Assembly (NCBI GenBank): GCA_934133175.1
Contig: CAKPAX010000027.1
Coordinates: forward strand, 1 to 18,777
Direction: 5' to 3'
Origin: an uncultured Clostridia bacterium
GTDB lineage: Bacteria; Bacillota; Clostridia; TANB77; CAG-508
Length of the DNA: 18,777 nucleotides
A program made the position numbers and the translations under genes. Shown one piece after another: positions 6,918 to 15,333 of the stretch (positions within the stretch are counted from its first letter, which is position 1; every line of letters starts with the position of its first letter). Below the pieces are notes generated by a model. The model worked only from the letters and a program-made list of their open reading frames with translations. It did no database searches and was not told where the DNA came from.

Positions 6918-7823
6918 TTAATCATTTTTCTTATCTTCTTTTTCTAATTCTTCCAATTCTTCAAGCTCTTTTTTATGTTCAATTTCTTCTTTATCTATAT
7001 TTTCTCTTGCAACATCTTTAATTATTTTTATGTCTTTATTGTCATATTTTTTATAAAAATATCCTTCTCCATCTTTAAATTTAACTTTAATTTTTTCTTT
7101 TAAAGTTTCAACTCCATCTACTTCCCCAGTTCCATCAATTGTTTTTACAATAGCACCAATATTGGGTAATCTTTTTAATTTATCTTCGTAAACTTCTTGT
7201 TCATATTTTAAACAACACATTAATCTTCCACAATTTCCAGATATTTTTGATGGATTTAAAGATATATTTTGTTCTTTTGCCATTTTAATTGAAACAGTTT
7301 CAAAATCTCTTAAAAAAGAACAACAGCAAAGTTCCCTTCCACAAACTCCATTACCACCTATCCTTTTAACTTCATCTCTTACTCCTATTTGTCTTAGTTC
7401 TATTCTTGTTTTGTATATAGCAGCTAAATCTTTTACTAATTCTCTAAAATCAATTCTTCCATCTGCTGTAAAATAAAATAATATTTTACTATTATCAAAT
7501 TTATATTCAACTTCTGTTAAAGTCATATCTAGTTTATGTTCTTTAATTTTCTTTTGGCACATTTCAAATGCCTCTTTTTCCTTTTTCTTGCATTCTTCAT
7601 AATGTTTTTTATCTTTTTCTGTTGCTTTTCTTATAACCTTTTTTAATGGTTCTTTTACTTTTTCATTTTCTATATATCTGTTAGCTATTAAAACTTCTCC
7701 AAATTCATCTCCTTGTGCCGTTTCTACAATTACTTGATCTCGTTTTTCTAATTTTATATCTTGTGGATCAAAAAAATAAATTTTTCCTAATCTCTTAAAT
7801 CTAACTCCTACTATATTTTTCAT
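6918..7823 (-). CDS. ricT: PSP1-domain protein RicT (YaaT), RNA-maturation complex subunit
   Basis: RicT belongs to the YaaT/PSP1 family. In Bacillus subtilis it forms the iron-sulfur RicA-RicF-RicT (Y) complex, which assists RNase Y in mRNA maturation and influences sporulation and competence. The 301 residues contain the N-terminal VGVRFKRLGK strand, a Lys/Glu-rich helical stretch (about 60-97), and the conserved cysteine clusters CGRELCCCSF (161-170) and CGRLMCCLKY (198-207), the presumed Fe-S ligands. The C-terminus is a charged EL/KE repeat (about 275-301). It overlaps the 3' end of holB by 23 bases, and its AGGAGGA site lies inside holB. The holB-ricT order matches the B. subtilis holB-yaaT neighbourhood. 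RicA and RicF are not in this window. Confidence 0.9.
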   Translation of the reverse strand: MKNIVGVRFKRLGKIYFFDPQDIKLEKRDQVIVETAQGDEFGEVLIANRYIENEKVKEPLKKVIRKATEKDKKHYEECKKKEKEAFEMCQKKIKEHKLDMTLTEVEYKFDNSKILFYFTADGRIDFRELVKDLAAIYKTRIELRQIGVRDEVKRIGGNGVCGRELCCCSFLRDFETVSIKMAKEQNISLNPSKISGNCGRLMCCLKYEQEVYEDKLKRLPNIGAIVKTIDGTGEVDGVETLKEKIKVKFKDGEGYFYKKYDNKDIKIIKDVARENIDKEEIEHKKELEELEELEKEDKKND

Positions 7824-8709
7824 TTATTTCCTCCCATATGCTAAACAACATATTATCAATGCTCATATCATAATTACTATTGGCTTTTAATCTTTTTTTA
7901 GTATCTTCAACTACCTCAATACATTTTATGTATTTTATATTTTGTTTACTTAAACTAAGTAAAATGACATTTATATATTCTAGAATTTCTTCTATTTCGT
8001 CTTTAGATTTATATAAAATTTCTGAACAAGCAATAATATCAACAATATCATTACTTGTCATATTTTTCATAATTTTTTCAATATTTCCATATACTTCTAA
8101 CTTATCTTTTAACCTTATTGCTTTTCCTATGCTACCTTGAAAAATATTAATTATATTTTCATTTATATTATTTATTCCAATAATATTTGTAGCATATTCT
8201 TTCAATTCTTTATTTTCAATTTTATCAAAATGAATTATAGTACATCTTGATTTTATTGTACTCAAAAGGTTATTATCATTACTTACTATTAAAATTATTG
8301 TAATATATTCTGGTGGTTCTTCTAGTGTTTTTAATAAACAATTTTGTGCTTCTACCGTCATTTTTTGTGCATCATTTATAATATATACTTTTTTGTTTGA
8401 TATTATAGGTTTTTCTATAACTTTTGACTGCATTTGTCTAATTTGTTCTATTTTTATATTATTTCCTTCTGGTTCTATAAATATAAAATCTGGATTGTTA
8501 TTAGAATTAAATTCTATACATGACTTACATTTATTACAGTACTTTTTTTCATCTAAACACATTATCATTTTTGCAAACTCTTTAGCTATTAATCTTTTTC
8601 CTATTCCTTCTATTCCATCAAAAATATAACTATGTGACACATTTTTTAATTCTACTGTTCTTGTTAAAGCATTTTTTATATTGTTATTTCCTACTATATT
8701 TTCAAACAT
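7801..8709 (-). CDS. holB: DNA polymerase III, delta' subunit
   Basis: Delta' is part of the clamp loader, helping load the sliding clamp in replication. The 302 residues start with the typical FENIVGNNNIKNAL block. A degenerate P-loop, GIEGIGKR (32-39), is seen; delta' does not normally hydrolyse ATP. The zinc module has Cys 51, 58, 61 and 64 (CNKCKSC). The sensor-1 region and SRC motif (154-156) follow NCLLKTLEEPPE (123-134). The C-terminal third is AT-driven and poorly conserved, as usual. An AGGAGA site precedes the ATG, 16 bases after lepB, and the 3' end overlaps ricT, so expression is likely coupled. Confidence 0.92.
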   Translation of the reverse strand: MFENIVGNNNIKNALTRTVELKNVSHSYIFDGIEGIGKRLIAKEFAKMIMCLDEKKYCNKCKSCIEFNSNNNPDFIFIEPEGNNIKIEQIRQMQSKVIEKPIISNKKVYIINDAQKMTVEAQNCLLKTLEEPPEYITIILIVSNDNNLLSTIKSRCTIIHFDKIENKELKEYATNIIGINNINENIINIFQGSIGKAIRLKDKLEVYGNIEKIMKNMTSNDIVDIIACSEILYKSKDEIEEILEYINVILLSLSKQNIKYIKCIEVVEDTKKRLKANSNYDMSIDNMLFSIWEEINEKYSRS

Positions 8710-8725
8710 TTATATCTCCTAAGTT

Positions 8726-9376
8726 CTAATCCACTTTTCCGAACAAATTTAATGGCCAAAACCTTATAAATACTTTGCTTTCTATTTTTTCTAATGGTAT
8801 ACATCCAAAAGCTCTACAATCTGTACTTTGTGATCTATTATCTCCCATTGCAAATACGCAATTTTCTGGCACAACAAAATCTGAAAGTTCACCCTTTGTT
8901 AAATCTGTAATTATTCCTGGTTGCAAATAGTCCTCTTTAAATTCATCCCCATTTATATAAACTTTTCCATCTTTAATTTTCACATGTTCTCCTGGAAGTG
9001 CTATTACCCTTTTTATATAACTCGTTTTATTTATTTCTAACACATAATAAACAAATTTACTAAATATTCCTGTTGGTTCATTTTCATATTTTGCAATTAT
9101 ATCATTTGATTCTATTTGGTCTTCTGTCAAATAAATTTCACTTGGTGCTTCAAATGTAATTATATCTCCTCTTTGTGGCATTTTCTTCCAAGTTCTATCC
9201 CATCTATTTAACCATAATCTTTGATTTTCTTTTAAAGTTGGATACATTGAAGGCTGTTTTACTATTGTAGGTGTTCCTATAAAATATCTTACTAATAATG
9301 CTAACACTACTGCAATTACTATGCAATATACCCATTCTAATATTTCTTTTGTTTTTGGATTAATCTCTACTTTCAA
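8726..9376 (-). CDS. lepB: Signal peptidase I
   Basis: This is a membrane-bound serine-lysine protease that cleaves signal peptides from exported proteins. A single N-terminal anchor (about 14-33) is followed by the catalytic Ser 43 (PSMYPTL), Lys 122 (YIKRVIALPGEHV) and the MGDNR box (177-181). Its 216 residues fit the Gram-positive type. The start is TTG: AAGGAGG lies seven bases upstream and there is no in-frame ATG before the catalytic serine, so the TTG is well supported. It heads the lepB-holB-ricT-fdx operon and has a TTGATA-17-TATAAT promoter at 9408-9436. Confidence 0.94.
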   Translation of the reverse strand: MKVEINPKTKEILEWVYCIVIAVVLALLVRYFIGTPTIVKQPSMYPTLKENQRLWLNRWDRTWKKMPQRGDIITFEAPSEIYLTEDQIESNDIIAKYENEPTGIFSKFVYYVLEINKTSYIKRVIALPGEHVKIKDGKVYINGDEFKEDYLQPGIITDLTKGELSDFVVPENCVFAMGDNRSQSTDCRAFGCIPLEKIESKVFIRFWPLNLFGKVD

Positions 9377-9407
9377 CTTTATTCCTCCTTGGTTTTTATA
9401 CTGTTAC

Positions 9408-9436
9408 ATTATATATCAAAAACATTGATTTATCAA
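9408..9436 (-). promoter_or_regulatory. Promoter of the lepB-holB-ricT-fdx operon
   Basis: On the minus strand TTGATA (9431-9436), a 17-base spacer and a perfect TATAAT (9408-9413) lie about 30 bases before the lepB TTG start, just after the terminator of the preceding operon. Confidence 0.82.
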
Positions 9437-9441
9437 TATAA

Positions 9442-9484
9442 AAATAAGAATTTCTTAGTGATTTTCCTATAGAAATTCTTATTT
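9442..9484 (-). terminator. Terminator at the end of the murE-to-surface-protein operon
   Basis: AAATAAGAATTTCT (9442-9455) pairs with AGAAATTCTTATTT (9471-9484), a 14-base-pair stem with a 15-base loop. On the minus strand it is followed by TTTTTATATTG. It begins 17 bases past the stop of the surface-protein gene. Confidence 0.82.
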
Positions 9485-9501
9485 ATTCATATTTAATTTT
9501 C

Positions 9502-10569
9502 TTATTCGTCTAGTATCGTATAATTTCCGTTATCTTCTTGTTGCAATTTAACATTTGCATTTAAACATACTACTGGACGAAAGCCAATATATTTATTTGT
9601 GTATGAATCATTAGAAATACTTCCATCTGAATGTGCAAACATCACTCCATCCTCTCCAGCATCCGATGGAGTTGCAATCCACATAGCTAAAGCATTTGTC
9701 GTAGGCAAGACATATGTTGTATCTGCAACATTTAACATATCTATTATATAATATTCAAAATTAGCCCCATTATCTTTGCTTATTTTATATCCAACCTCAC
9801 TTGTTGCTTCTGCCTTATAATTTGTTCCATATTTTTGATTATATGAGGAAAATAACATTTCTAATGTTGGGCCTCCAATTACAAATTCAGCTTTATTATT
9901 TGTATCTTCAAAATTGCTCCAAGCTGTTATATCTAACATATATGCCGTTACCTTCATATTATTTGCTATGCTTGAATACTTATTAATATTAAAGTAATCA
10001 TTATTTAATGCTTTTCTTATATTATCTATTCTTGATGATGCAGTCGAATAATTATCTAATATATTTTCAAAATAAGCCGTTCTAGAATATGCTGAATCTC
10101 CTGTGTTTAATTTATTTCCTATCGTCCCTTCCTCAGTCATCCCAGATGGTAAATAATCTCTTTCGATATAGTTATCTGCAATCAAATAAATATTATCCTG
10201 ACTTGCATAAAATATCTTCCATCCAACATCTGTTGATATTTTACAATTATATCCATTTACAGTCGCACCATAAAATTTTGTTTTATCAGTTGCTTCTGAT
10301 ATATCAAGCGCAGTTAATATTTTTTTTGTAAAGTTCTTTTCTCTATATTCCTTTATGATTTTTTCGTCTTTATAACTTTTCTCATAATTTGATTTTATCT
10401 TTGCAAACTCAGATTCTTGTGATTGAATTTTATTTGTAGCTCTTGCATATGCAGAGAAAGCCAAAATTAAGAAAAACATCAATGCAATTAAAACAAATAA
10501 TGTTATTGAACCATTTTGTCCTTTAACATTAATTTTATTTTTTGTTTCGTTCTTTTTAATTTCTAGCAT
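9502..10569 (-). CDS. Membrane-anchored surface protein with pilin-like N-terminus, function unknown
   Basis: A 355-residue protein not assignable to a named family. The N-terminus is Lys/Asn-rich, then a Gly-Ser-Ile-Thr-Leu-Phe start to a hydrophobic helix (about 20-41), then a charged helical stretch (45-80). This layout resembles pseudopilin or TadE-like proteins, but the Glu-5 of true type IV pilins is absent. The rest is Asn/Ser/Tyr-rich and extracellular in character. It ends with a WIATPS...GFRPVVCLN pattern (about 300-340), which resembles the C-terminal domain recurrent in gut Firmicutes surface proteins (GxRPVV-L). AGAGGTGG precedes the ATG. It lies 23 bases after the histidine kinase gene and before a terminator, so it is the last gene of the cell-wall operon. 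Being co-expressed with wall genes suggests a cell-surface role; this is inference. Confidence 0.6.
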   Translation of the reverse strand: MLEIKKNETKNKINVKGQNGSITLFVLIALMFFLILAFSAYARATNKIQSQESEFAKIKSNYEKSYKDEKIIKEYREKNFTKKILTALDISEATDKTKFYGATVNGYNCKISTDVGWKIFYASQDNIYLIADNYIERDYLPSGMTEEGTIGNKLNTGDSAYSRTAYFENILDNYSTASSRIDNIRKALNNDYFNINKYSSIANNMKVTAYMLDITAWSNFEDTNNKAEFVIGGPTLEMLFSSYNQKYGTNYKAEATSEVGYKISKDNGANFEYYIIDMLNVADTTYVLPTTNALAMWIATPSDAGEDGVMFAHSDGSISNDSYTNKYIGFRPVVCLNANVKLQQEDNGNYTILDE

Positions 10570-10592
10570 TTTTCCACCTCTTTTATAATTAT

Positions 10593-12047
10593 TTAACTAA
10601 TTTTCTTTTCTTTAGTTGGAACTTTTATAACAACTTCTGTTCCTTGTCCTACAACACTTTTTATATCTATACTTCCACCGTTTTTATCAAGTATTTCTTT
10701 CGCAATAGATAATCCTAATCCTGTTCCACCCATTTCTCTAGTACGAGCTTTATCTACCCTATAAAATCTTTCAAAAATTCTATTTAAATCTTCTTCTGGT
10801 ATTCCTATACCATTATCAAATATTTTTATATATGCATCATTATATACAAATCCTACATAAATTTTGATTTCTCCATTATCTTTCGTATATTTAATACTAT
10901 TTGTTAATATATTTAATACAACTCTCTCTATATCTGATTTATCTGCATACACTGGTGGTACATCTGCAGTAACAAAACAATTTACTGTATGATTCTTTTT
11001 TTGTATTTCTATTCCCAACTTTTCTTGACAACTTTTTACTAGTTCTCCTAAATCAAATGACTCTTTTTTCAATCTTTTTTGATTATTATCATATCTAGAT
11101 AATGTAAGTAAATCTGTTACTAATTTTGCCATTCTTCTAGCTTCAGTTGCGATTACATTTAAAAACTTTTCTTGTGTTTCTTTATCATATTCTCCCTCTA
11201 ATAAAGTATCTGCATATCCCATTATTGATGTTATTGGAGTTTTTAATTCATGTGACACATCTGCAACAAATTCTTTTCTCATGTTATCCAACTTTACATG
11301 TTCTGTTATATCTTGTATAACTGCTATTACACCAGCTGGTCTATCATTTTCATTTTTAAACGGTGCAAAAAAAACATTAACAAACCTCTCATTTACTTCT
11401 ATTCTTTGTTCTGTCGATGTCCAATTTTCAAGATATATAATTTTTTCCATATTTATATCTAACTTAAATTTTTTAAATATATCTTCAAAATTATTATCTT
11501 CTGGTGAAATACTTAGTAATTTTTTGGCTGCTGGGTTAATTAATATTATGTTTCCATCCATATCAAATGCAATTAACCCATCTGTCATGTGAAGAAGTAT
11601 TGTTTCAATTTGATTTTTTTGCTTAGAAACTTCACTTAATTTATCTTTTAATTCAGATGTCATCATATCAAATGCATTTACTAATCCATTTACTTCATTT
11701 CCATCTTTGTTTTCTGTTTTTGCTATAGAGACCTCTTCTCCTGAAGCAATTTTTTCTGCACTTTTAATTAATTTATTTATAGGATAAATTACAACTTTTG
11801 ATAAGAAAATTCCCAATAAGACAGAAATTAATGCATATACTCCAACACAAATTCCAAAAACTATTTTTGTTTGGTTTGATATGTTATTAATATCATTAGT
11901 AACTTGTCCTAATGTAATTCCTTCTGATGATATTGCAGTATTAACTGAATTTAATTCATTTATAAAGAATAGCCCTAATCCTGAAATTATGGCTATTCCT
12001 ATAATTGTAAATATTACTACTATTTTTATTTGTATGTTTTTAAACAT
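10593..12047 (-). CDS. Sensor histidine kinase, WalK/PhoR type
   Basis: A 484-residue membrane kinase. Two membrane helices (about 8-29 and 61-83) enclose only about 30 external residues. Next come HAMP (about 82-135), a PAS domain (about 145-250) with GLIAFDMDGNIILINPAA, and the H-box FVADVSHELKTP (phospho-acceptor His 266). The ATP-binding domain has an N-box around residue 383 (LNILTNSIKYT), DNGIGIP (411-417) and GTGLGLS (441-447). The lack of a folded external domain suggests it senses membrane or cytoplasmic cues. The start overlaps the murG stop by eight bases, with AAAGGAG inside murG, indicating translational coupling. No response regulator is seen beside it. Domain order matches WalK and PhoR, but the sequence alone does not decide between them, so no symbol is given. 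Confidence 0.88.
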   Translation of the reverse strand: MFKNIQIKIVVIFTIIGIAIISGLGLFFINELNSVNTAISSEGITLGQVTNDINNISNQTKIVFGICVGVYALISVLLGIFLSKVVIYPINKLIKSAEKIASGEEVSIAKTENKDGNEVNGLVNAFDMMTSELKDKLSEVSKQKNQIETILLHMTDGLIAFDMDGNIILINPAAKKLLSISPEDNNFEDIFKKFKLDINMEKIIYLENWTSTEQRIEVNERFVNVFFAPFKNENDRPAGVIAVIQDITEHVKLDNMRKEFVADVSHELKTPITSIMGYADTLLEGEYDKETQEKFLNVIATEARRMAKLVTDLLTLSRYDNNQKRLKKESFDLGELVKSCQEKLGIEIQKKNHTVNCFVTADVPPVYADKSDIERVVLNILTNSIKYTKDNGEIKIYVGFVYNDAYIKIFDNGIGIPEEDLNRIFERFYRVDKARTREMGGTGLGLSIAKEILDKNGGSIDIKSVVGQGTEVVIKVPTKEKKIS

Positions 12048-13173
12048 TTTTATCTCCTTTATTCAAAACTTCTTTTATCTCTTTGTAAATTTTATCTTCA
12101 ACATTGTCAACTGCAACCGTTAATGCTTTTTTTCCCATCTGTTCAAGTTTTGATTTGTTTAAAATAATATCTTCTATTGTATTATTTAAATTATTTTCAT
12201 CTAAATCTTCATTTAAAATAATTTTTGCAGCACCAATACTTTCTAATACTTTTGCATTATATAATTGATGATTTTCGCTTACATTTGGCAATGGTATTAA
12301 AATTGAAGGTTTACCTAAATTAGAAATTTCTGTTATAGTCATTGCTCCACTTCTTGCAACAATGACATCAGATACATTCATTATTTCTTCCATATTATAA
12401 ATATATGGAACAATTCTTGTATTTTCTATATTATTAATATTTATATTTTTATCTTCTAATTCTTGTTTTATAATATCATACTGCTTTGGACCTGTTGCCC
12501 AAATAATTTGATATTTTTTATTTAATTTTTCTAAGATAATTCCTGTTATTGCCTCATTTATCTTTTGAGCACCTTGACTTCCTCCAAATATTAAAACAAT
12601 TGGCTTTGCCTCATTTAGTCCTACACTGCTTATTATTTTATTTTTTTCATTTATATTATATTCTTTTTTTCTTATTTTTATTGGTGTTCCTGTATAAACT
12701 ATTTTTTTTGCACTTTTTATTCTTGACCTAGCATTTTCAAATGAAATTAACACTGTGTTTGCTCTTTTTGCAAGCATTTTTACAGCTTTACCTGGAAAAG
12801 CATTACTTTCATGTAATACAACTGGTATTTTATTTTTACTTGCAGCCATTACAACAGGTCCACAAATATATCCTCCAGTTCCTATTACAATGTCTGGTTT
12901 AAATTCTTTTATTATTTTATTCGCTTCCCCAATTCCTTTATATGTCTTATATAACTTTTGAAAATTTTGAATTGAAATTTCTTTACTTAATCCATATGCA
13001 TCAATTGTTTTTAATTTATATCCTGCTCTTTGTACTAAATCGTTTTCTAATCCTCTTGTTGTTCCAATAAATATAATTTCTGAATTTTTTTCTTCTTGTT
13101 TTATTTTGTTTGCAATTGCAATTCCCGGATTTATATGTCCTGCAGTTCCTGCTGCTGCAATTATTACTTTCAT
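12040..13173 (-). CDS. murG: UDP-GlcNAc transferase to lipid I (MurG)
   Basis: MurG adds GlcNAc to undecaprenyl-PP-MurNAc-pentapeptide (lipid I) at the inner face of the membrane, making lipid II. The 377 residues show a slightly variant first glycine loop, GTAGHINPG (9-17; commonly GTGGH), then GTGGYICGP (98-106), HESNAFPG (121-128), the second glycine loop GGSQGAQ (197-203), RSGAMTITE (274-282) and ENHQ (300-303). AGGAGG precedes the ATG, 23 bases after ftsW. The stop overlaps the histidine kinase start. In many Firmicutes divIB/ftsQ or murB follows; here the kinase takes that place. Confidence 0.94.
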   Translation of the reverse strand: MKVIIAAAGTAGHINPGIAIANKIKQEEKNSEIIFIGTTRGLENDLVQRAGYKLKTIDAYGLSKEISIQNFQKLYKTYKGIGEANKIIKEFKPDIVIGTGGYICGPVVMAASKNKIPVVLHESNAFPGKAVKMLAKRANTVLISFENARSRIKSAKKIVYTGTPIKIRKKEYNINEKNKIISSVGLNEAKPIVLIFGGSQGAQKINEAITGIILEKLNKKYQIIWATGPKQYDIIKQELEDKNININNIENTRIVPYIYNMEEIMNVSDVIVARSGAMTITEISNLGKPSILIPLPNVSENHQLYNAKVLESIGAAKIILNEDLDENNLNNTIEDIILNKSKLEQMGKKALTVAVDNVEDKIYKEIKEVLNKGDKNV

Positions 13174-13196
13174 TAGTAGCCTCCTATTTTAAATTT

Positions 13197-14324
13197 TTAT
13201 GACTTTACACTAGCTCTTGATATATTAAGCAGTACTCCCATTTCACAGAGTAATATAAATAATGCTGTTCCTCCATAGCTAAAGAATGGTAATGGCATAC
13301 CTGTTGCTGGAACTGAAGATGTAACAACTGCAATATTTAATATTACCTGAATAGCAACCATTGTTGTTATTCCAATTGCTATTAAGCTTCCAAACATATC
13401 TGGAGATTTCATTGCTATTAATACACCTCTCCAAATAAATATTGCAAATAATACTATAACCAATACACAGCCAACAAATCCTAGTTCTTCTGCTAACACA
13501 GAAAAAATAAAATCATTGTGTGGTTCTGGAATATATAAATATTTCTGCTTACTTTCTCCTAATCCTGCTCCAAAAAGTCCACCTGATCCTATTGCATATA
13601 AACTTTGGATTACCTGCCATCCTGCTCCAGTTGCATCTTTCCAAGGATCTAAGAATGTTGTTACTCTTGCTAATCTATATGGTTCTAATATTATTAATCC
13701 AATCATTCCCGGTATTCCTACTGCTCCACCAGTTGCTAGAAAATGCCAAAATTTACAACCTGCTAATATCATCATCACTGCAACAATTGTAATTATTACC
13801 ATTGACGCACTAAAATGAGGTTGAAGCATTAACAACGCAATAATAGGTACAACTAATAATATATGTTTCAAAAATCCATCTTTAAATTTTCCTAATTGAT
13901 CTCTATTTTTAGTAAGTATTCCTGCATAAAAAATTATCATTAAAAATTTTACTATTTCTGATGGTTGAAATGATAATGTATCTGTAATATATATCCATCT
14001 TTTGGCTTCATTTACAGTTTTTCCTACTAGCATTACCAATATTAATAATATTAATGAAATCCACCATGATTGCTTATAAAATTTCTGATAAAATCTATAA
14101 TCTATTTTAGAAATCACACACATTGCTACAATTCCTAACACAGCAAATAATAATTGTTTATTAAAATACTTATAGCTATCCCCACTTTCTGAAAGTGCAG
14201 AAGGAGAACTTGCTGAAAGCACCATTATTAATCCTATTGATAATAACAATAATATTGTTATTACTAATGTATAATCTATTGGATTATTTAAAAAGCTTGA
14301 AAATTTCTTAACTTTTTTTGCCAT
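13197..14324 (-). CDS. ftsW: SEDS-family peptidoglycan polymerase FtsW/SpoVE
   Basis: A polytopic SEDS glycosyltransferase that polymerises lipid II with a partner class B PBP at the septum or during spore cortex synthesis. Using the ATG at 14324 gives 375 residues, with GGAGGA six bases upstream and a 14-base gap to mraY. An upstream in-frame ATG at 14366 lies inside mraY with no good ribosome site. Motifs are FQPSEIVK (119-126), LQPHFSAS (167-174), GLFGAGLG (249-256), PEPHNDFIF (266-274, with Asp 271 at the position of the catalytic SEDS aspartate) and GMPLPFFSYGG near the C-terminus. FtsW and SpoVE cannot be separated by motif. The natural PBP partner would be the interrupted PBP upstream of murE. 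Confidence 0.92.
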   Translation of the reverse strand: MAKKVKKFSSFLNNPIDYTLVITILLLLSIGLIMVLSASSPSALSESGDSYKYFNKQLLFAVLGIVAMCVISKIDYRFYQKFYKQSWWISLILLILVMLVGKTVNEAKRWIYITDTLSFQPSEIVKFLMIIFYAGILTKNRDQLGKFKDGFLKHILLVVPIIALLMLQPHFSASMVIITIVAVMMILAGCKFWHFLATGGAVGIPGMIGLIILEPYRLARVTTFLDPWKDATGAGWQVIQSLYAIGSGGLFGAGLGESKQKYLYIPEPHNDFIFSVLAEELGFVGCVLVIVLFAIFIWRGVLIAMKSPDMFGSLIAIGITTMVAIQVILNIAVVTSSVPATGMPLPFFSYGGTALFILLCEMGVLLNISRASVKS

Positions 14325-14338
14325 ATTCTTTCCTCCAA

Positions 14339-15319
14339 TTAAATTGCTTTTAAACCTACAAGACACAAAACTAATGTTATTAAACTAAACACAATTACAA
14401 TTTTGCTTTCTTTCCATCCAGATAATTCAAAATGATGATGTAATGGTGCCATTTTAAAAATTCTATTTCCAGTCTTTTTAAAATATGCAACCTGAATTAT
14501 TACAGATAATGTTTCAAAAACCGGTATTAATGCTATTAATAATAATAATAATGGAACTTTTAAATATAATGCTAAAACAGATATTACTCCTCCTAAAAAT
14601 AGTGACCCAGTATCACCCATGAAAACTTTTGCTGGATGCAAATTAAATATTAAAAAGCCTAATATTGCACCTATAACAATACTTCCAAATATTACAACCT
14701 CTTGGATATTAAACATTATCCCTATAACAGTTAAACATGTTACTATAATAGCACAAACACTTGACGCAAGCCCATCTATTCCATCTGTTAAATTAACAGC
14801 ATTTGTAGTTCCTAATATAACTAAAACAGCAAATGGTATATACAAATATATTGGAATATCTATATATATTTTAAAAAATGGTATATATGTTTGTGTTCCT
14901 GTATTAGCTCCTTTTACTATTAATAAAACATAAATAACTGATATGGCTAATAAACCAAGCATTTTATATTTTGGTTTTAATCCTTCTGTATTTTTTTTAT
15001 TTAACTTTTTAAAATCATCTATAAAGCCAACCATTCCAAATCCTATACTTAAGATTAGCATTGGTATTATATTATTTGCTATATCTAATTGATTATTTTT
15101 TAAATAATACAAGTATACTCCTATAACACAAATTAGAAGTGATATTATCATCATAATTCCACCCATTGTAGGAGTTCCTTGTTTTTTTAAATGTGATTGT
15201 GGTCCATCATTTCTTTCCATTTGACCTATTTTTAATTTTTTTAATAATGGTATAATTATTACTGATAATACTATTGTTACGCAAAATGATATTAGTAACA
15301 TTTTTATTTCAAAATTCAC
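14339..15319 (-). CDS. mraY: Phospho-MurNAc-pentapeptide transferase (MraY)
   Basis: MraY transfers phospho-MurNAc-pentapeptide to undecaprenyl phosphate to form lipid I in the membrane. Hydrophobic helices run throughout, and the family motifs are present: PTMGG near the N-terminus, the catalytic DD in FIDDFKK (about 101-105), NLTDGIDG (176-183), FMGDTGS (233-239) and APLHHHFE (291-298). The start is decided by spacing. A TTG at 15328 abuts GAAAGG with no gap, and the first ATG, at 15301, lies 27 bases away. A GTG at 15319 is nine bases from GAAAGG, as at the por genes, so a 326-residue GTG-started protein is preferred. The ribosome site overlaps the murE stop, so the two are tightly linked. 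No murD lies between mraY and ftsW, unlike many dcw clusters. Confidence 0.93.
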   Translation of the reverse strand: MNFEIKMLLISFCVTIVLSVIIIPLLKKLKIGQMERNDGPQSHLKKQGTPTMGGIMMIISLLICVIGVYLYYLKNNQLDIANNIIPMLILSIGFGMVGFIDDFKKLNKKNTEGLKPKYKMLGLLAISVIYVLLIVKGANTGTQTYIPFFKIYIDIPIYLYIPFAVLVILGTTNAVNLTDGIDGLASSVCAIIVTCLTVIGIMFNIQEVVIFGSIVIGAILGFLIFNLHPAKVFMGDTGSLFLGGVISVLALYLKVPLLLLLIALIPVFETLSVIIQVAYFKKTGNRIFKMAPLHHHFELSGWKESKIVIVFSLITLVLCLVGLKAI

Positions 15320-15333
15320 TTGTATCAACCTTT

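Noticed and set aside
14325..14366. Longer FtsW beginning inside mraY
   Set aside because: The extra 14 residues lack FtsW character and a suitable ribosome site; GGAGGA is placed correctly for the ATG at 14324.
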